Of a DNA stretch of 64,000 nucleotides, positions 22,126 to 33,740 are shown piece after piece. The notes beneath the pieces were generated by a model. That model saw only the letters and a list, made by a program, of their open reading frames with translations, made no database searches and was not told the DNA's origin. This stretch comes from Amylostereum areolatum (taxonomy: Eukaryota; Basidiomycota; Agaricomycetes; Russulales; Stereaceae), in assembly GCA_012932865.1 (NCBI GenBank), contig SAXG01000046.1, forward strand, positions 295,437 through 359,436, given 5' to 3'. The first letter of the stretch is position 1; the number at the start of each line of letters is the position of its first letter. The position numbers were made by a program, and so were the translations under genes.

Positions 22126-22583
22126 TGTCAGCAACGACTAGTGCGACAGCACCAAGTTACGACACAGCTGACTAGAAGATGAGGATGACGGAGGGGAGCC
22201 GATCAGACACGGCAACAGACAAGGGAAGGCAAGCAAAGTCGGTAGAATTGACTAGCTCGAGATAAGGAATATGTACAGCGAGAGTGAGCCTTATATACAC
22301 AAGAGGAGAGAGACTTAGGTAAGCAACCGATACACGGTGATCAGTAAGCAGACCTAGTATAAGTAAGCAGTCGTATGTAAAAGAGCACAGCATGAGTCAG
22401 TATTGTACAGCATGAGTCAAGAGAAAGGAGTCAGACCCGGGCCGAGATGAGTCACATGGGTCTGGGCGGGATATAGATGAACCGGGGCCGGGCTGAAGTG
22501 GAGCCGGACCGGTGATAAGCTAATAAGTCCTAAAGCGTGTAACCGATGTAAAGTAAAAAGAAAATTATAGACCATTCATGACA
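22126..22583 (-). repeat. Family A gypsy 3' LTR
   Basis: 458 bp bounded by TGTCA and TGACA. On the minus strand it follows a polypurine tract (AAGGAAGGGGTGA, 22584-22596). A TATATAAGG promoter lies within at about 22290-22298 (minus). The pol stop codon (22576-22578) is inside the LTR. The partner 5' LTR is not in the window. Confidence 0.82.
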
Positions 22584-25500
22584 TCACCCCTTCCTTAGAT
22601 TCGACGTCCTCGTCGTAATCAGATCCAGTTTCTTCCTCCGACAGGAGTTCCCAACGATTAAGGCGTGCAGGTTTCGGGGCACCCGGATGTTCACGGTGGA
22701 AGTCGTCAATGCGTTTTTTGGCATTCTGGAGATTGGTGAGAGGCTCCCAAGTATTGTCATTGTCTGGGTAGCCTTTCCATTTGACCAGGTGCTTGAAGCC
22801 GCGACCAACCTTCTTGGAGTCTATAATCTTTTCGACCTCATAGACTTCCTCTCCTTGGACTAACTCTGGGGGTGGAGGTGTAGGTGCTTTCTGATTGTCA
22901 AAGGCGGGACCGTTATGTGGAGATAGGAGGGACTCGTTGAAGACCAGATGTTTTCGTGACCAGGATGCAGGGAGGCGAAGCTTGTAGGCCGATGCTCCGA
23001 CTTTTTCCAGGATTTCGAAAGGACCAAAGCGCTTGTCATCTAGCTTTTGCATAGGACGTGCCGTTTTGATTACGGTTTGGCTGTCTCTGGTCTTGGCTTC
23101 CAGCCAGACGAAGTTGCCAATTTTGTAATCTATTGGTTCGTCCTTCTTGCGATCGTAAAAGCACTTTTGATCATCCTGTGCGGCCTTTAGCGCAGAGCGG
23201 GCTTCCTCATAGATGTCTCACATGCGTTGTGCAAACTCATTCGCCGATGGGTTGTCTGTCTCGCGTCGAGGGTTTGTCCCCAGGTAGAGTTCCCGACCAT
23301 AGTTTGCAAAGTTGGGAGACATCCCAATCGAACTATGGACCATGTTGTTGAGCGCAGTCATGGCAAGTGGGAGGTAACGTGTCCAATTGTCCTGTCGTTG
23401 ATTGACGAAGATGCGAAGGTAGTTTTCCATGGTCATGTTGGAGCGTTCGGTCTGTCCGTCCGTCTGAGGGTGATATGCCGTGGACGGGTTCCCTTCAATG
23501 CCTAACAGTTGGAACAATGCCGTGGTGAATTTGGAGACAAACACGCTGCCACGGTTGCTGACGATCTTTCTAGGAATTCCATGATGGGGGACCACCTCGC
23601 GTAGGTACTCGAAGGCAAGTTTGTCCTCCGTTAGGTCTTTGGTCGTGGCCCAGAATACAACCTGTTTGGTACCCATGCAGTTCACATTGCAGATGGCGTC
23701 TTTTCCATCCGAGACTGGGAGCGGCATGACAAAGTCGATGGATACATGCTCCCAAGGCGTTTGTGGCGGGTCATGTGGGTGGAGTGGAGCGGCAATGCGA
23801 TCATGTCTAATCTTGGTATGTTGGCAGGTCTCACATCCTTCGACATATTTCCGGACATCGTCTCTAATGGCAGGCCACCAGTAGTTGCGTGTAATGAGCT
23901 CGTGGGTCTTGTATCGTCCTGGATGACCGACAAGCGGGCCGTCATGATGAGCTTGGATGATGTCTGCACGGAGTCCTTTGTCTCTTGGGACATAGAGTCT
24001 GTGTTGCCAGGTGACCGTTCCGTCTGCGTGTTCCAGCCATCCCTTCACTTTGAGTGCTAAGGCGCGTTCTACTGCATGGTCTCGGAGTAAGGTAGCCTCC
24101 TGAATCCGCTCAATGAAGACATTGTCAGGTCCATTGGTTATAATTCCTGCATGGTTGAGGGCGCGAAAGAGTTCTGGTTTCAGGAGGACGATGTTTTCAT
24201 TGTCTTTCTCCCCCTTCTCAAGGCCCGCTAGTCGGGAAATAGCATCGGGTTTACCCATTGTTTTGCCGGGCTTGTGGAGTAGCGTACAATGATACTCTTG
24301 CAGCTCCGTTAACCACCGTGCTTGTCTCCGATTTAGCTTCTGCGCCTTGCGGAAGTACGTGAGATTGCGATGATCCGACCAGATTTCAAACTCCTGTCGT
24401 GCCCCCATGAGGTATTGTCTCCATTCCTCTAGTGCCGTCATGATAGCCAGTAATTCTTTGTCATAAATCTCATAGTTTCTCTCAGCTTCGCTGAGGGACT
24501 TTGAGAGGAAGGCGACCGGGTGCCATTTGCCATTGTCCTGTTGTTGCGAAAGTACCGCGCCCGTGGCATAGTCGGAGGAGTCCGCTTCGACACGGAACTG
24601 TCCCTCATCTGTAGGGATTGCTAGAACCGGCTGCGATGTTATACGTCGCTTAAGTTCCTCGAATGCCTCCTGCTGCGGGGTGTCCCAGACCCATTCTGTC
24701 TTCCCTGTGAGCTTAGTCATTGGGTGAGCGATGCCACTGAAGTCCTTGATAAAGCGACGGTAGAAGTTGCAAAAGCCCAAAAACGATTGAAGTTGTTTCT
24801 TCGTTTTGGGGGCTGGCCAGTTGGTGATTGCTGCAACCTTTGCTGGATCCATGCGAACCCTTCCTCCGCCGACAATCATGCCCAGGTATTCGATTTCTGC
24901 CTTCTCAAACTCGCACTTTTCTGGCTTCAGATAGAGTTTGTTTTCTCGCAGGATCCGAAGGACCTCCTTAACTATCCGACGATGTTCTTCTAGCGTATGC
25001 GTGAAGATGAGGATGTCTTCCAAATAGATGACCACGACTCCTTGATGGATCAAGTCTTTGAACAGGTCATTCATCATGGCTTGGAACGTAGATGGGGAGT
25101 TGGTGAGTCCGAAGAACATGACTGTAGGCTCGTAGAGACCTTTGTTCGTGCGGAACACAGCTTTCCATTCGTCCCCTTCTTTAATCCGAACATTGTTGTA
25201 CCCCCATCGGACATCGAGCTTGGTAAAGTGCCGTGCTCCCTTAAGCTTATCAACCAACTCTTGGATGAGCGGGAGCGGGTAACGGTTCTTTATTGTCATC
25301 TCATTGAGCTTTCGATAGTCTTGCACAGGACGTAACGAGCCGTCTTTTTTCTTGATGAAGAAGAATGGGGAGGCCATGGGTGATTTGGACGGCTGGATCC
25401 GTCCAGATCTCAGGTTCTCTTCCAAAAAGGCGTCCAGTTGCTTCTGCTCGTCCAATGTGAGGGGGTAAACTTTGCAATTGACCGGTTTGAAGTTAGGAGT

Positions 25501-26184
25501 GAGTTCAATGGCGTGGTCCCATGGGCGTCGCTCAGGAAGCTTGTCGAAGTCGTCTTTGTCAAAGATGTCTTTGAATTCATGGTACACTGTTGGGACCCGC
25601 TCTGAGAAGGTCTGTTCCTTTTTCTTAGCGTGCTCCTCGATTGCAATGTCTGATGCATGGGTCCGGATGTGGTAGGTTGTCTTGTAACTGTCCCAGTCGA
25701 AAGCGAACAGCTGCTCATCCTTTTCCATGTGGACTGGCTCTTCCTCCTCTTCTTCGTCATCATCAATTTTGAGAAGGGGAGGAGGACGAGAGCAGCTTGT
25801 AGGGCATCGGTCAAATTCAATTGATCCCGATTTCCAGTCGATGCGAGGATTGTGCCTTTTCAGCCACTCATGTCCGATGAAGAGGTCTGTATCTCCTAGA
25901 TTGGAGACTGCGAGGTCGATGTTTTCTTCATGGTCTTGAATGATTAGACAAAGCGTGACATATTCCGTGATGGGACCTCCCGCGTTGAGCGTGCCGTCTG
26001 CATTTCGTACTGGGATTGGGCGAGCAGTGCGTCGCGTGGGGATGAGTTTTTCCTGCACAAACTTTGTGTTGATACACGAGCCTGTGCAACCACTGTCCCG
26101 GAGTGCGAGAGCCTTGACAATGCGCTTGGAATCCACCACAAGTTGTGTGGGAATGACCGTTTGTTCCTTAGCGCTCGAGGAGCG
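22576..26184 (-). pseudogene. pol: Family A gypsy pol, main part (interrupted by B1)
   Basis: Protease (ALRDSGCTGSCI), RT, RNase H, integrase and chromodomain (HLVKWKGYPDNDNTWEPL). The frame joins exactly to 36401-36972 when B1 and one copy of its 5-bp duplication are removed. There are three lesions. A TGA at 23218-23220 replaces an Arg codon between integrase and chromodomain. The RT box reads YLEDILIF, with the first catalytic Asp changed to Glu. The second integrase Asp is Asn (SNRGSVF for SDRGSVF). The HHCC finger (HHDGPLVGHPG ... CETCQ) and YHPQTDGQTER are intact. The C-terminus KEGVMS is encoded across the polypurine tract and LTR edge. Inactive. Confidence 0.9.
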
Positions 26185-26723
26185 TGTTAAGGACGGTCCT
26201 TATCACGTGACAAGCGGCTCAGGCTACAGTACTCGTGTGGATGAGAGGTGGGATCAGGTGATCCAGACGTCTCGGCTATACGAAGTTAGAGGTCGATAAG
26301 CGAAGCAGTAAGTCTTCACAGAAGACTTAGGCGAGCTTTCGAGTTAGTTACTTTATGCTCTCTTTAGTAGTTTTTAAGAGGAGGTTCTATTTAGAACAGT
26401 CCTGTATTTACAAAGAGAACGAGCTGAGGAGTGGCTCGTTCGATGAGCCTCCTTTTATAAGAAAGGAGGTCGAGTAAATATATGTACATTGAGCGACGGT
26501 CGCATCAAGTATCTACGGGGATAAGACTGTGGCACCGTCGCAGCTATGCCGTTGAGACGGCGACGATCTGTGGCACTGTCGTCGGGGTGGTGACGATCTG
26601 TGGCACTGTCGTCGTCGCGTCGTTGAGACGGTTACGAACTGGGGCACAGTCGTAATTCGTCGTTTAGCGACGTCCTTCCTAGTAAGGCAATGGAAAATGA
26701 AGTACCTTGTACAAGTTGTAACA
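26185..26723 (-). repeat. B1 3' LTR
   Basis: 539 bp. U3 (right side on the plus strand, about 26520-26650) carries a duplicated enhancer-like unit containing GACGATCTGTGGCACTGTCG. The TATA box is TATAAAAGGAGG on the minus strand near 26459. U3 encodes the C-terminal tail of the membrane-protein ORF. Confidence 0.9.
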
Positions 26724-26953
26724 CTATCCCCCTCTCTAGAATCTACGTCTCGTAGATTCCTGAATCGAAGCGGTTCTAGAGGGATCTCTTGAACATGCTG
26801 TCGATCGCTCGCTCTTCGCCATTGGAGGAGGAATATTGTTGATGCGAGGAAGGTGAGGATCGTAAGTCCTACGATGACGCTGATGACGGCGATGAGCCAG
26901 CGTGGAGTGGGCGTATTGAAAATCGCGAGATCGGGCGACTGAGTGGGCTGCAT
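26513..26953 (-). CDS. B1 ORF6: small single-pass membrane protein
   Basis: The ATG at 26953 gives a short polar N-terminus (about 18 residues), one strongly hydrophobic helix (about 27 residues, WLIAVISVIVGLTILTFLAS onward) and then Arg-rich cytosolic-type sequence (QWRRASDRQH). The positive charge after the helix predicts N-out/C-in. The reading frame crosses the polypurine tract (encoding SREGDS) and continues about 75 codons into the LTR with an Arg/Ser/His-rich tail. In B2 the homologue stops soon after entering the LTR. Its position is that of an env gene, but it has no signal peptide, cysteine-rich ectodomain or fusion peptide. An AAGGATAAAAG motif lies about 37 bases upstream. Function unknown. 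Confidence 0.6.
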   Translation of the reverse strand: MQPTQSPDLAIFNTPTPRWLIAVISVIVGLTILTFLASTIFLLQWRRASDRQHVQEIPLEPLRFRNLRDVDSREGDSVTTCTRYFIFHCLTRKDVAKRRITTVPQFVTVSTTRRRQCHRSSPPRRQCHRSSPSQRHSCDGATVLSP

Positions 26954-27027
26954 CACGCTTCTGAGTCCTCATGTTTTGATGTTCACTCCTTTTATCCTTA
27001 TCCGGAATCGAGCGATAGAATTCTATT

Positions 27028-27411
27028 CTACCGCTTCAGTAACGCCTCTACTACTTTTACGTCCTCCCCGTCCATCGTGGGAGACCCTAGCCGATGCCCT
27101 ATCCTCGCCGTCGTCGCGTGGTCCGGGTTTTTGAACCGGGGTCCGTGCTTCCGGAAAATTCCTCGGACGCCGCATCTTCCCTTCGATTCCCGCATGGCTT
27201 CTTCGTCAAGGCTTCTCGGCCTCTTCATGGCACGAGCGACGTCCGGACGGTTTAGGAGTTCCGTGACTCGTTTGAGATGACGAAGGAGTTCTTCGTCTTG
27301 TGGGTCGGGCGTGGGAGTGCGCGAGAGGACGGGCGAAGGAGGAGGAGTAGTAGGAGGAGTGGTGTCGACGGTGGAGAGGTTACGCGAGGACGAGGTGAGA
27401 GTAGAAGACAT
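27028..27411 (-). CDS. B1 ORF5: conserved 127-residue protein
   Basis: Intact 127 codons, the same length as the B2 copy and roughly 85-90% identical by eye. The N-terminus is Ser/Thr/Pro-rich (TPPTTPPPSPVLSRTPTPDP). It is followed by a charged helical segment (DEELLRHLKRVTELLNRP), a basic stretch (ARAMKRPRSLDEEAM) and a Cys/Gly/Phe region (GRCGVRGIFRKHGPRF). No known domain recognised. GGATAAAAGG lies about 75 bases upstream. Its intact state beside broken pol suggests either selection or a short time since insertion. Confidence 0.6.
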   Translation of the reverse strand: MSSTLTSSSRNLSTVDTTPPTTPPPSPVLSRTPTPDPQDEELLRHLKRVTELLNRPDVARAMKRPRSLDEEAMRESKGRCGVRGIFRKHGPRFKNPDHATTARIGHRLGSPTMDGEDVKVVEALLKR

Positions 27412-27551
27412 TTTGGTAGGTTTGGGTGGTGCGAGTGGGTTTTGCTAGACAGTGTCTGAGGATGTCGTTGTCGCTGTGGCTTTCCTTTTATCCTTACGAT
27501 GTGGAGAGGCAATGATGTAATCATTGCCTTCAATCGTAAGCAGGGGTTCGT

Positions 27552-27830
27552 ACATAATAAAATCAGTCGTAAGTAAGCGACGCGTCCAGCGCGCCATAGG
27601 GAGAATACCAAGCGTTTCGCCTTCCTCAGAGCGATAGAGACCGGTACAGTAGAGAAGTCCGAGGAGAATATGCGTACGAATGAGGGCGCAGTCCGTGATC
27701 AGTCCGAGAAGTGTCGTAAGTGATAGATGTGAGGCCGTAATGATAGGGGGAGAGGGAGAGTCCGAGTGCGTAATGATGAGTGAAAGTTCGTCCGTGTGCT
27801 TACCAGGGCTCCGGCCAGTGATCCTTCGAT
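27552..27830 (-). other. B1 hydrophobic frame between ORF4 and ORF5
   Basis: A frame without ATG encodes SLTTLLGLITDCALIRTHIL, then LGLLYCTGLYRSEEGE and ARWTRRLLTTDF. The same frame in B2 (about 40160-40400) gives FGLITDCALTRTHIFLGLLY and RHEEGE. Conservation suggests translation, possibly as a spliced exon: a GTAAGC donor occurs at the end of ORF4, and no AG follows for about 170 bases. The product and gene structure are uncertain. Confidence 0.35.
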
Positions 27831-29483
27831 TCCTCCGCTTTCTGCAAGTTCCAATCTTCTTCCTTCCAGAAGAGATCGTCGACGCGCCAGGAGTGGTTGA
27901 AGCGTGAAGGGGGTTCCCGCTGAGTGCGAAGCATGGCGTCCTCCTAGTACAACCACTGTTCGGTGGCGTGTTGGGCGGCTTCGTGCGTCAGACTCTCACG
28001 TCGTGCGAGGAATCCCAGAAGCTGTCTGTGGGCGCGGGCGGTAGCGTCGGTACGTCGGAGGTGGGGGTGGGACATCAGTGTTCCTGGACCGTAGTTGATA
28101 TCCGGACGGCTCGGGCGAGGACGAGGAAGAGGAGTCTGTGGTCGGAGGGGATAGTAAGACCGTGATCGGTGGAAGTGAGGGGGAGCGTTCTTGCGACGGG
28201 GACAGTCTCGGCGGAGATGGCCTCGCTCGCCGCATTTCCAGCAGCATTTCCGCGGCTTCGCGGGAATCGCGTCCCACTGTTCCTTGCGTCCACGTAGGTC
28301 GGCTCGCCGCTCCATGGGTCCGAGGGATTCTCGGCTGCTTCCTTCGTCTTGTCGTCCTTCTCCGGATTGTCCGTCGAGCTGTCCGATTTGTCCATTGACT
28401 CGCGGTCTCGCTTCCAGCGAACGCGAGTTTCCTTCATTTCCTCTATTATCTCCTGGATTTTGTCGCAGTTCTTCATTGCTCGACTTATCGGAGAGGTTCG
28501 ACGTTTCGGATTCGCTTGAGTGGTCTTCCGTCGGGGTCGACAGATTCATGTTTACGTCGCTGTGAGGCGACTCGGGGATCTTGGGTGATGGAATTTCGAT
28601 CGTGGTCGGAGTGTGAATGTAGGAACGAGGGATAAGCAGGGGGGCCTCCGTGCCATGGCATGGGAGTGTCGCTAGAAGATACCGGGAATGGAGTTGGCGG
28701 TCTAGGCACTGTGGGCAGCTGAGAAGATGTCCCCAGGTATTGGTCGCGGATCGCCGGTCCTGTTGTCTGGGCTCTGGGGGAGCCATGGGCTGTCCGGATC
28801 GCTCTCCAGGGTAATCCGTTTCTAGCGACGGGAGGCTGGATGGGGTTGATCTGGGTGATGCCGGGGATGGGTGAGGATCCTGGTGGCGTGGGAGCGGTGA
28901 CGGGTCGTGGAGGGGCGTTAGGAAGGAACGGGGGTCTGGTGAGGGACGGATGTGATGGGATCGGGTCGAACAGTATAGCCCGGGGAGATGTGATGTCCAT
29001 GGAAGATGAGGTCGATGTCGGGGCCGTCGCGTGACGACATATGGGGAACTCCGGTAGTTTCCATTCGTCTGCGGAGGATTTCTCCTTCGTAGCGGCGCGG
29101 AAGGTGTGTCTTTCCCAGTTGAGCCAGTTGACTCTGGAGTCCGACTTCAGTGAGGAATCTTCCGGAGCTCTGCGACGTTGAGTACTAGCCGCTGCGCTAG
29201 CTTCCGGAATCGTCGAAAGAAGCTTGACCTCTCGCTTCCTCCATCTCGGTCGAGAGCGTCAGGTACCTCGAGTCTAACTGGCGGAGTTCTCCGTCGAGCA
29301 TCTTGATGTGGTTCTCCAGGATGTTCCTGGACGTCGGTTGACTCCCTCTTGAGGTCGTTGATCCGTTCTCTGGCCTGTTCGATCGCTACTCCGGCTATCA
29401 TGTGGGCTATCTGGCTCTCTAGGATCGGGGAGTCGGGTGTTGGGACTTCCGTAGGCTCCGGGCCACGGGGATCGCATTAGCAC
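27800..29483 (-). pseudogene. B1 ORF4: coiled-coil and CCHC zinc-knuckle protein, broken
   Basis: Same protein as B2 ORF4: a coiled-coil start (ESQIAHMIAGVAIEQARERI), LVLNVAELRK, a Pro-rich middle with a basic patch (QRRKHESVDPDGRPLKRIR), a helix MKNCDKIQEIIEEMKETR, a zinc knuckle CWKCGERGHLRRDC and a C-terminus HATEQWLY. Comparison with B2 shows several single-base insertions or deletions (for example near 29260, 29230, 29130 and 28490), so no single frame spans the gene here. The 58-nt intron-like segment 29484-29541 precedes it. Confidence 0.65.
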
Positions 29484-29756
29484 CTGTGAGGAATCCGGGT
29501 GCTTCAGTTAGGGTTCTTCTGTGTGCTTCTAATCGGCTTACCCCCTGTTCTTCCGTCTGGTCCTGACCTAGACGGAGGAGGTACTGACTTAATTGCGAAG
29601 ATTGCTGCCGATCGAGCGATGAAGCAGTCTCCGCAGAGGGCACGTTCCTGTTGAGTGTGGTGCGCTCTGTTGCAGACGAGACGGATGCGGTCGACATTGT
29701 TGGGATGAGACGGTTTGATTGGTAGAGGTGTTGGTTGCGTTTGGGGTGGTGGACAT
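29484..29756 (-). pseudogene. B1 ORF3: zinc-ribbon exon plus 58-nt intron
   Basis: An ATG at 29756 (STTPNATNTST) is followed by a C-x2-C ribbon. In this copy the first knuckle cysteine is lost (RLVC for CFVC in B2), while CGDC is retained, and a one-base change shifts the frame. At 29541-29484 a segment begins GTAAGC, contains the branch-like CTAACTGA and ends CTCACAG, 58 nt, the same length as in B2. Confidence 0.5.
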
Positions 29757-29838
29757 TTGGTGATCTGTCTTGCTGAACCCAGTAGGGTTTTTTATCCCCC
29801 CCTTGTTGGCAGTGCATTCGCCTGAATGTCGTTGAGTC

Positions 29839-32800
29839 TCACCAGTGTCTCACTTTCGTCTTGCGTTTCTTTCGTCTCGTTGGTTTTCGTTCTTGCTGTG
29901 TTGCGTCGGTTTCGTCGCGATCAGTGGCTTCTGTGTTGGTATCTCTGATTGGCTGTGGTGGCAACTTCGGTGCCTTGGGGTTATTCCGATGGAACTCTGC
30001 GATCGCATCTTTTGATCCTTCGAGATTAGATGCTGGTTCCCATGTGTTACCGGAGTCGGGGTATCTTTCCATTTTACGAAGTAATGTAACGGTTCTGAAT
30101 ATCGTTTGTCTAATTTTGAGGCTACTATTGTTTCTAGTTCGTAGAGTTCTTCATCGTTTACTAGTTCTGGAGGTGGTCTTTCGTAAGCTTCGCCGTATTG
30201 TTCTGTCTCTTTGAATGGAATCAGCAATGCTGCGTGGAATACCGGATGTATTTTCCACTTCGTCGGTAGTTCGAGGCGGTAAGTCACCGGTCCTATAACC
30301 TTTTCAATTTTGAATGGGCCGAATCGTTTCGGTGCTAGTTTGGTTTTTGGGTATACCGTGTTAAGGTTTTTTCCGTCTAACCATACTTGGTCGCCCTGTT
30401 TGAGTTGATCTCTTAGCGTGAAGGTTCGGTCATGCTGCATCTTCATTAGTTTAGCCTGCTATTTCTAGGCTTGCTTCTGCGTTGTCCCATGCGTTCTGAA
30501 AGTTCTTTATTCTTCTTCGGCCTGTCGGTATCCGTGGGTCGGTTCGGTATTGCTGGGTTAAACACCGGTTGATATCCGTGTAGGAGTTCGAATGGGGAGG
30601 TTTTCGTAGCAGAATGTTGTCGTATATTGTGTGCGAATTCTGCTTTCGGTCAAAAGTTTTGCCCAATTCAGTTTGATCTCCGTTGCAAAACTGCTCGAAG
30701 ATATTGTTCTAATTCCTTGATTCACTCTTTCTGTCTCGCCGTCTGTTTGGGGATGATACGCCGTACTGAGCGACGAGATGACTCCGAGGCTTTCGCAGAT
30801 GGATTGGAATACTTTGGATGCGAATTGAGGGCCTCTGTCCGATATCATTCTTTTCCATAATCCAAATCGTCTGTAAACATTGTCGATCAGAAGATCAGCT
30901 GTTTCTTCTGCGTTGATCGTCTTTAGGCACGGCGTGAATACTGCGGTTTTGGTGAACCTGTCGACGACTACGTTGATCGAATCGAATCCGTTGGAGATCG
31001 GAAGATCTGTAATAAAATCTGATGTGATCGTTTCCCATGGTCGTTCTGGTATTTCCGTAGGTTGTAATGGATGTTTTGCCGGATGCGTGACATTCTTTGT
31101 TGACTGGCATACGGGACAACCTTGAACATAGCCTTTTACGAAGGAAATCATCTTTGGCCACCAGAAGTTTCTTTGTACCAGTTCCAGAGTTTTCATTTCT
31201 CCTGGATGTCCAATCGTTTCCAGATCATGATGTGATTTTAGGATCATGCGTCTGAGTTCGAGATTTTGTGGCACATAGATCTTTCCTTTTCTGATGATCA
31301 GATCGTTCTCGAAGTTCCAATCTTCGATTCCTTTTGCGAGAGTGCGTGGTCCCGATCTTTTGATTGTATCTAACGCTGTCCAAACTTCGTCATCTAGGTG
31401 TGAGAAGTTTCTTAGTTCTTTGAGAAGTTCTTTGTCTCCGACTGCTTCAACTGTTCCTCTTCCGGTAGCTCTAGCCTTGAAAACCGAAGGATGGAGCAGG
31501 ATGCGATCGTCGTTGTCTGGAATGTCTTCCTTATGATCTGGTCTTCTAGAAAGTCCATCTGCCTTGTTTGTACTTCCTGGTCTGTGTACCAAGGTATAGT
31601 CGAAACGGGACAGATATAAGCTCCATCGTGCTTGTCGTCGATTAAGTTTTTGAGCTGTTGTGAAATACTCTAGATTTTTATGATCTGTCCAGATTTCGAC
31701 TTTGTGGTTCGCTCCTTCTAGATATTGTCGCCAGTGTTCTAAGGCTTTCACTACTCCTAAGAGTTCTTTGTCGTATATCTCGTAATTCTGTTCCGCGGGA
31801 GATAGTGATTTGGATAGGTACGCGACCGGATGCCATCTTTCGATCTCATCTGGCTGCGATAGGATAGCTCCGTACGCAAAATCGGAGGCGTCACTCTCTA
31901 TGCGGAATGGTTTGTTTTCATCGGGCATGATTAAGATTGGGGACGATGTGAATTCTCGTTTCAGTCTTTCGAAGGTACGTTCACATTCGGCTGTCCAGTT
32001 CCATTCGTGATCTTTCTTTGTGAGCTAGAATAGGGGTCTGGCGATCTTAGAATAGTCTTTGATGAAGCGTCGATAGAAATTTCCAAATCCGAGGAACGAT
32101 TGGACTTCTTTTACTTTCCTTGGTGTGGGCCATTCGGCTAGTCCTTGGACTTTGACTGGGTCCATCTGTACCTTGTTGTGCGTGATTATTACGCCTAAGT
32201 ATTCGATTGATGGTTGTTCGAAGAAGCACTTCTCTGGTTTCAGGAATAGATCGTTCCGTTCTAGAAGTTGGAGGGCTTCTTTCATCAATTTCCTATGTTC
32301 GTCGAGTGTTTCTGTAAATATCAATATGTCATCCATATAGACCACTACTTTTCCTGTGTCTATTAATTCTTTGAATAGTGCGTTCATCATTGCTTGGAAT
32401 GTCGCGGGTGAGTTGGTTAATCCGAAGAACATTACCATTGGTTCGAAAAGGCCTCTGTTTGTTTTGAACGCAGCTTTCCATTGGTCTCCTTCTTTGATTC
32501 GAACATTGTTGTATCCCCATCGGAGATCGAGCTTTGAGAAGATCTTAGCGCCTTTTAATTTGTCGATGAGATCTGAGATGAGCGGTATCGGGTATCCATT
32601 TTTGACCGTGATCGAGTTAAGATAGCGATAGTCCTGCACTGGTCTAAGAGATCCGTCTTTCTTCTTGATAAAGAAGAACGGCGATGATATCTCTGATTTT
32701 GATTCTCGGATGTACCCTTTTCGTAGATGTTCATCTATGAATGTGTCCAATTCCTTCCGTTCCGGTACTGTCATTGGGTACACTTTGCAATTTCGAGGTT

Positions 32801-33733
32801 TCCATCCTTCAATCAGGTCTATCGCGTGATCCCATGGTCTGCTGATTGGGAAGCGTTCCGACGCCTTCTTTTCGAATACCTTCTGATACTGTTTGTAGCT
32901 AGACGGAATCATTTCATCGAGTGTCTTCTTCTTCTCTCCTACGGCCGCTCTTTCTGCGAGTTCTTGTGCCTTGGTTGCTCTTGCTGTTATCCAAATGTCG
33001 GGTTCGTTTGTTTCTTTTGCAATCGGCATTGTTTCTACGTCAGTTTTTCCATGGAACGTTCTGATTATCCTGATATTGACGAGATCGGAGTTGAATTCGG
33101 GGTCTTCTTGTTCTTCTATCGTTGTGTGATGGTTGATCTTCTGTTCTTCGAATGATTGTAGAGAGCGTTCGTCTTTTCCTTGGACGATCATTGTTTTACT
33201 GGTAGTGGAACACGTACCTGGACATGTCTGTAGTGTAATCTGCCTTTTCCTCCAATCGATATGAGGATTGTGTTTCTTGAGCCAAGGGGTTCCTAAGATT
33301 ACTTCGTCTCCTCCTAGGGCTGTGACGAATAACCCTAAGGTTTCGCGGTGAATTTCTCCGTTGATCCCTTCCATCGTCATTGGAAGGTACACCTTTTGTT
33401 TGATCTCTCCTAGAGTGTTACGAGATCCATCAACGTTGTATATTGGTATTGGCTTCTTCAATTGGATCAGATTCATCTTGTGTTTTCGTACGAAATCTGG
33501 ATGGATCAGGGTGCTGCTTGCTCCGCTATCTAGCAGTGCTTTTGCGGCGGCTTTACGGAACTTTCCATGAAACGTGACAGGTATATGAATTGATGGAGCG
33601 TGCGTTGCTCCGTCTTGGTATGACCTTATATACACTGTTCTATTTACGTCATCTCCTGTTTCCTGCACAGGAGGTTGCTCTGAAAAGTTCATTGTCTGTG
33701 TCCTTTCAACAGCCGCGGTTGAAGGACGATTCA
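29839..33733 (-). pseudogene. pol: B1 pol: protease-RT-RNase H-integrase-chromodomain, broken
   Basis: Protease LLDSGASSTLIHP, RT YMDDILIF, RNase H TDHKNLEYF, the integrase HHCC finger (HHDLETIGHPG ... CPVCQ), catalytic segments SDFITDLP and SDRGPQF, YHPQTDGETER, and a chromodomain. Catalytic residues are present. The frame is broken by a TAG at 32025-32027 (Gln in B2), an extra base near 30714, an indel near 30455 and a lost base at the chromodomain (about 30068). It is expressed in the -1 frame from gag. This copy could not encode its own RT-integrase polyprotein. Confidence 0.9.
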
Positions 33734-33740
33734 AAAACCC
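33731..33740 (-). promoter_or_regulatory. Predicted -1 frameshift site, B1 Gag-Pol
   Basis: G GGT TTT TGA on the minus strand: the consensus X XXY YYZ heptamer GGGTTTT is directly followed by the Gag stop, with Pol in the -1 phase. The same is seen in B2 and family A. Confidence 0.7.
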
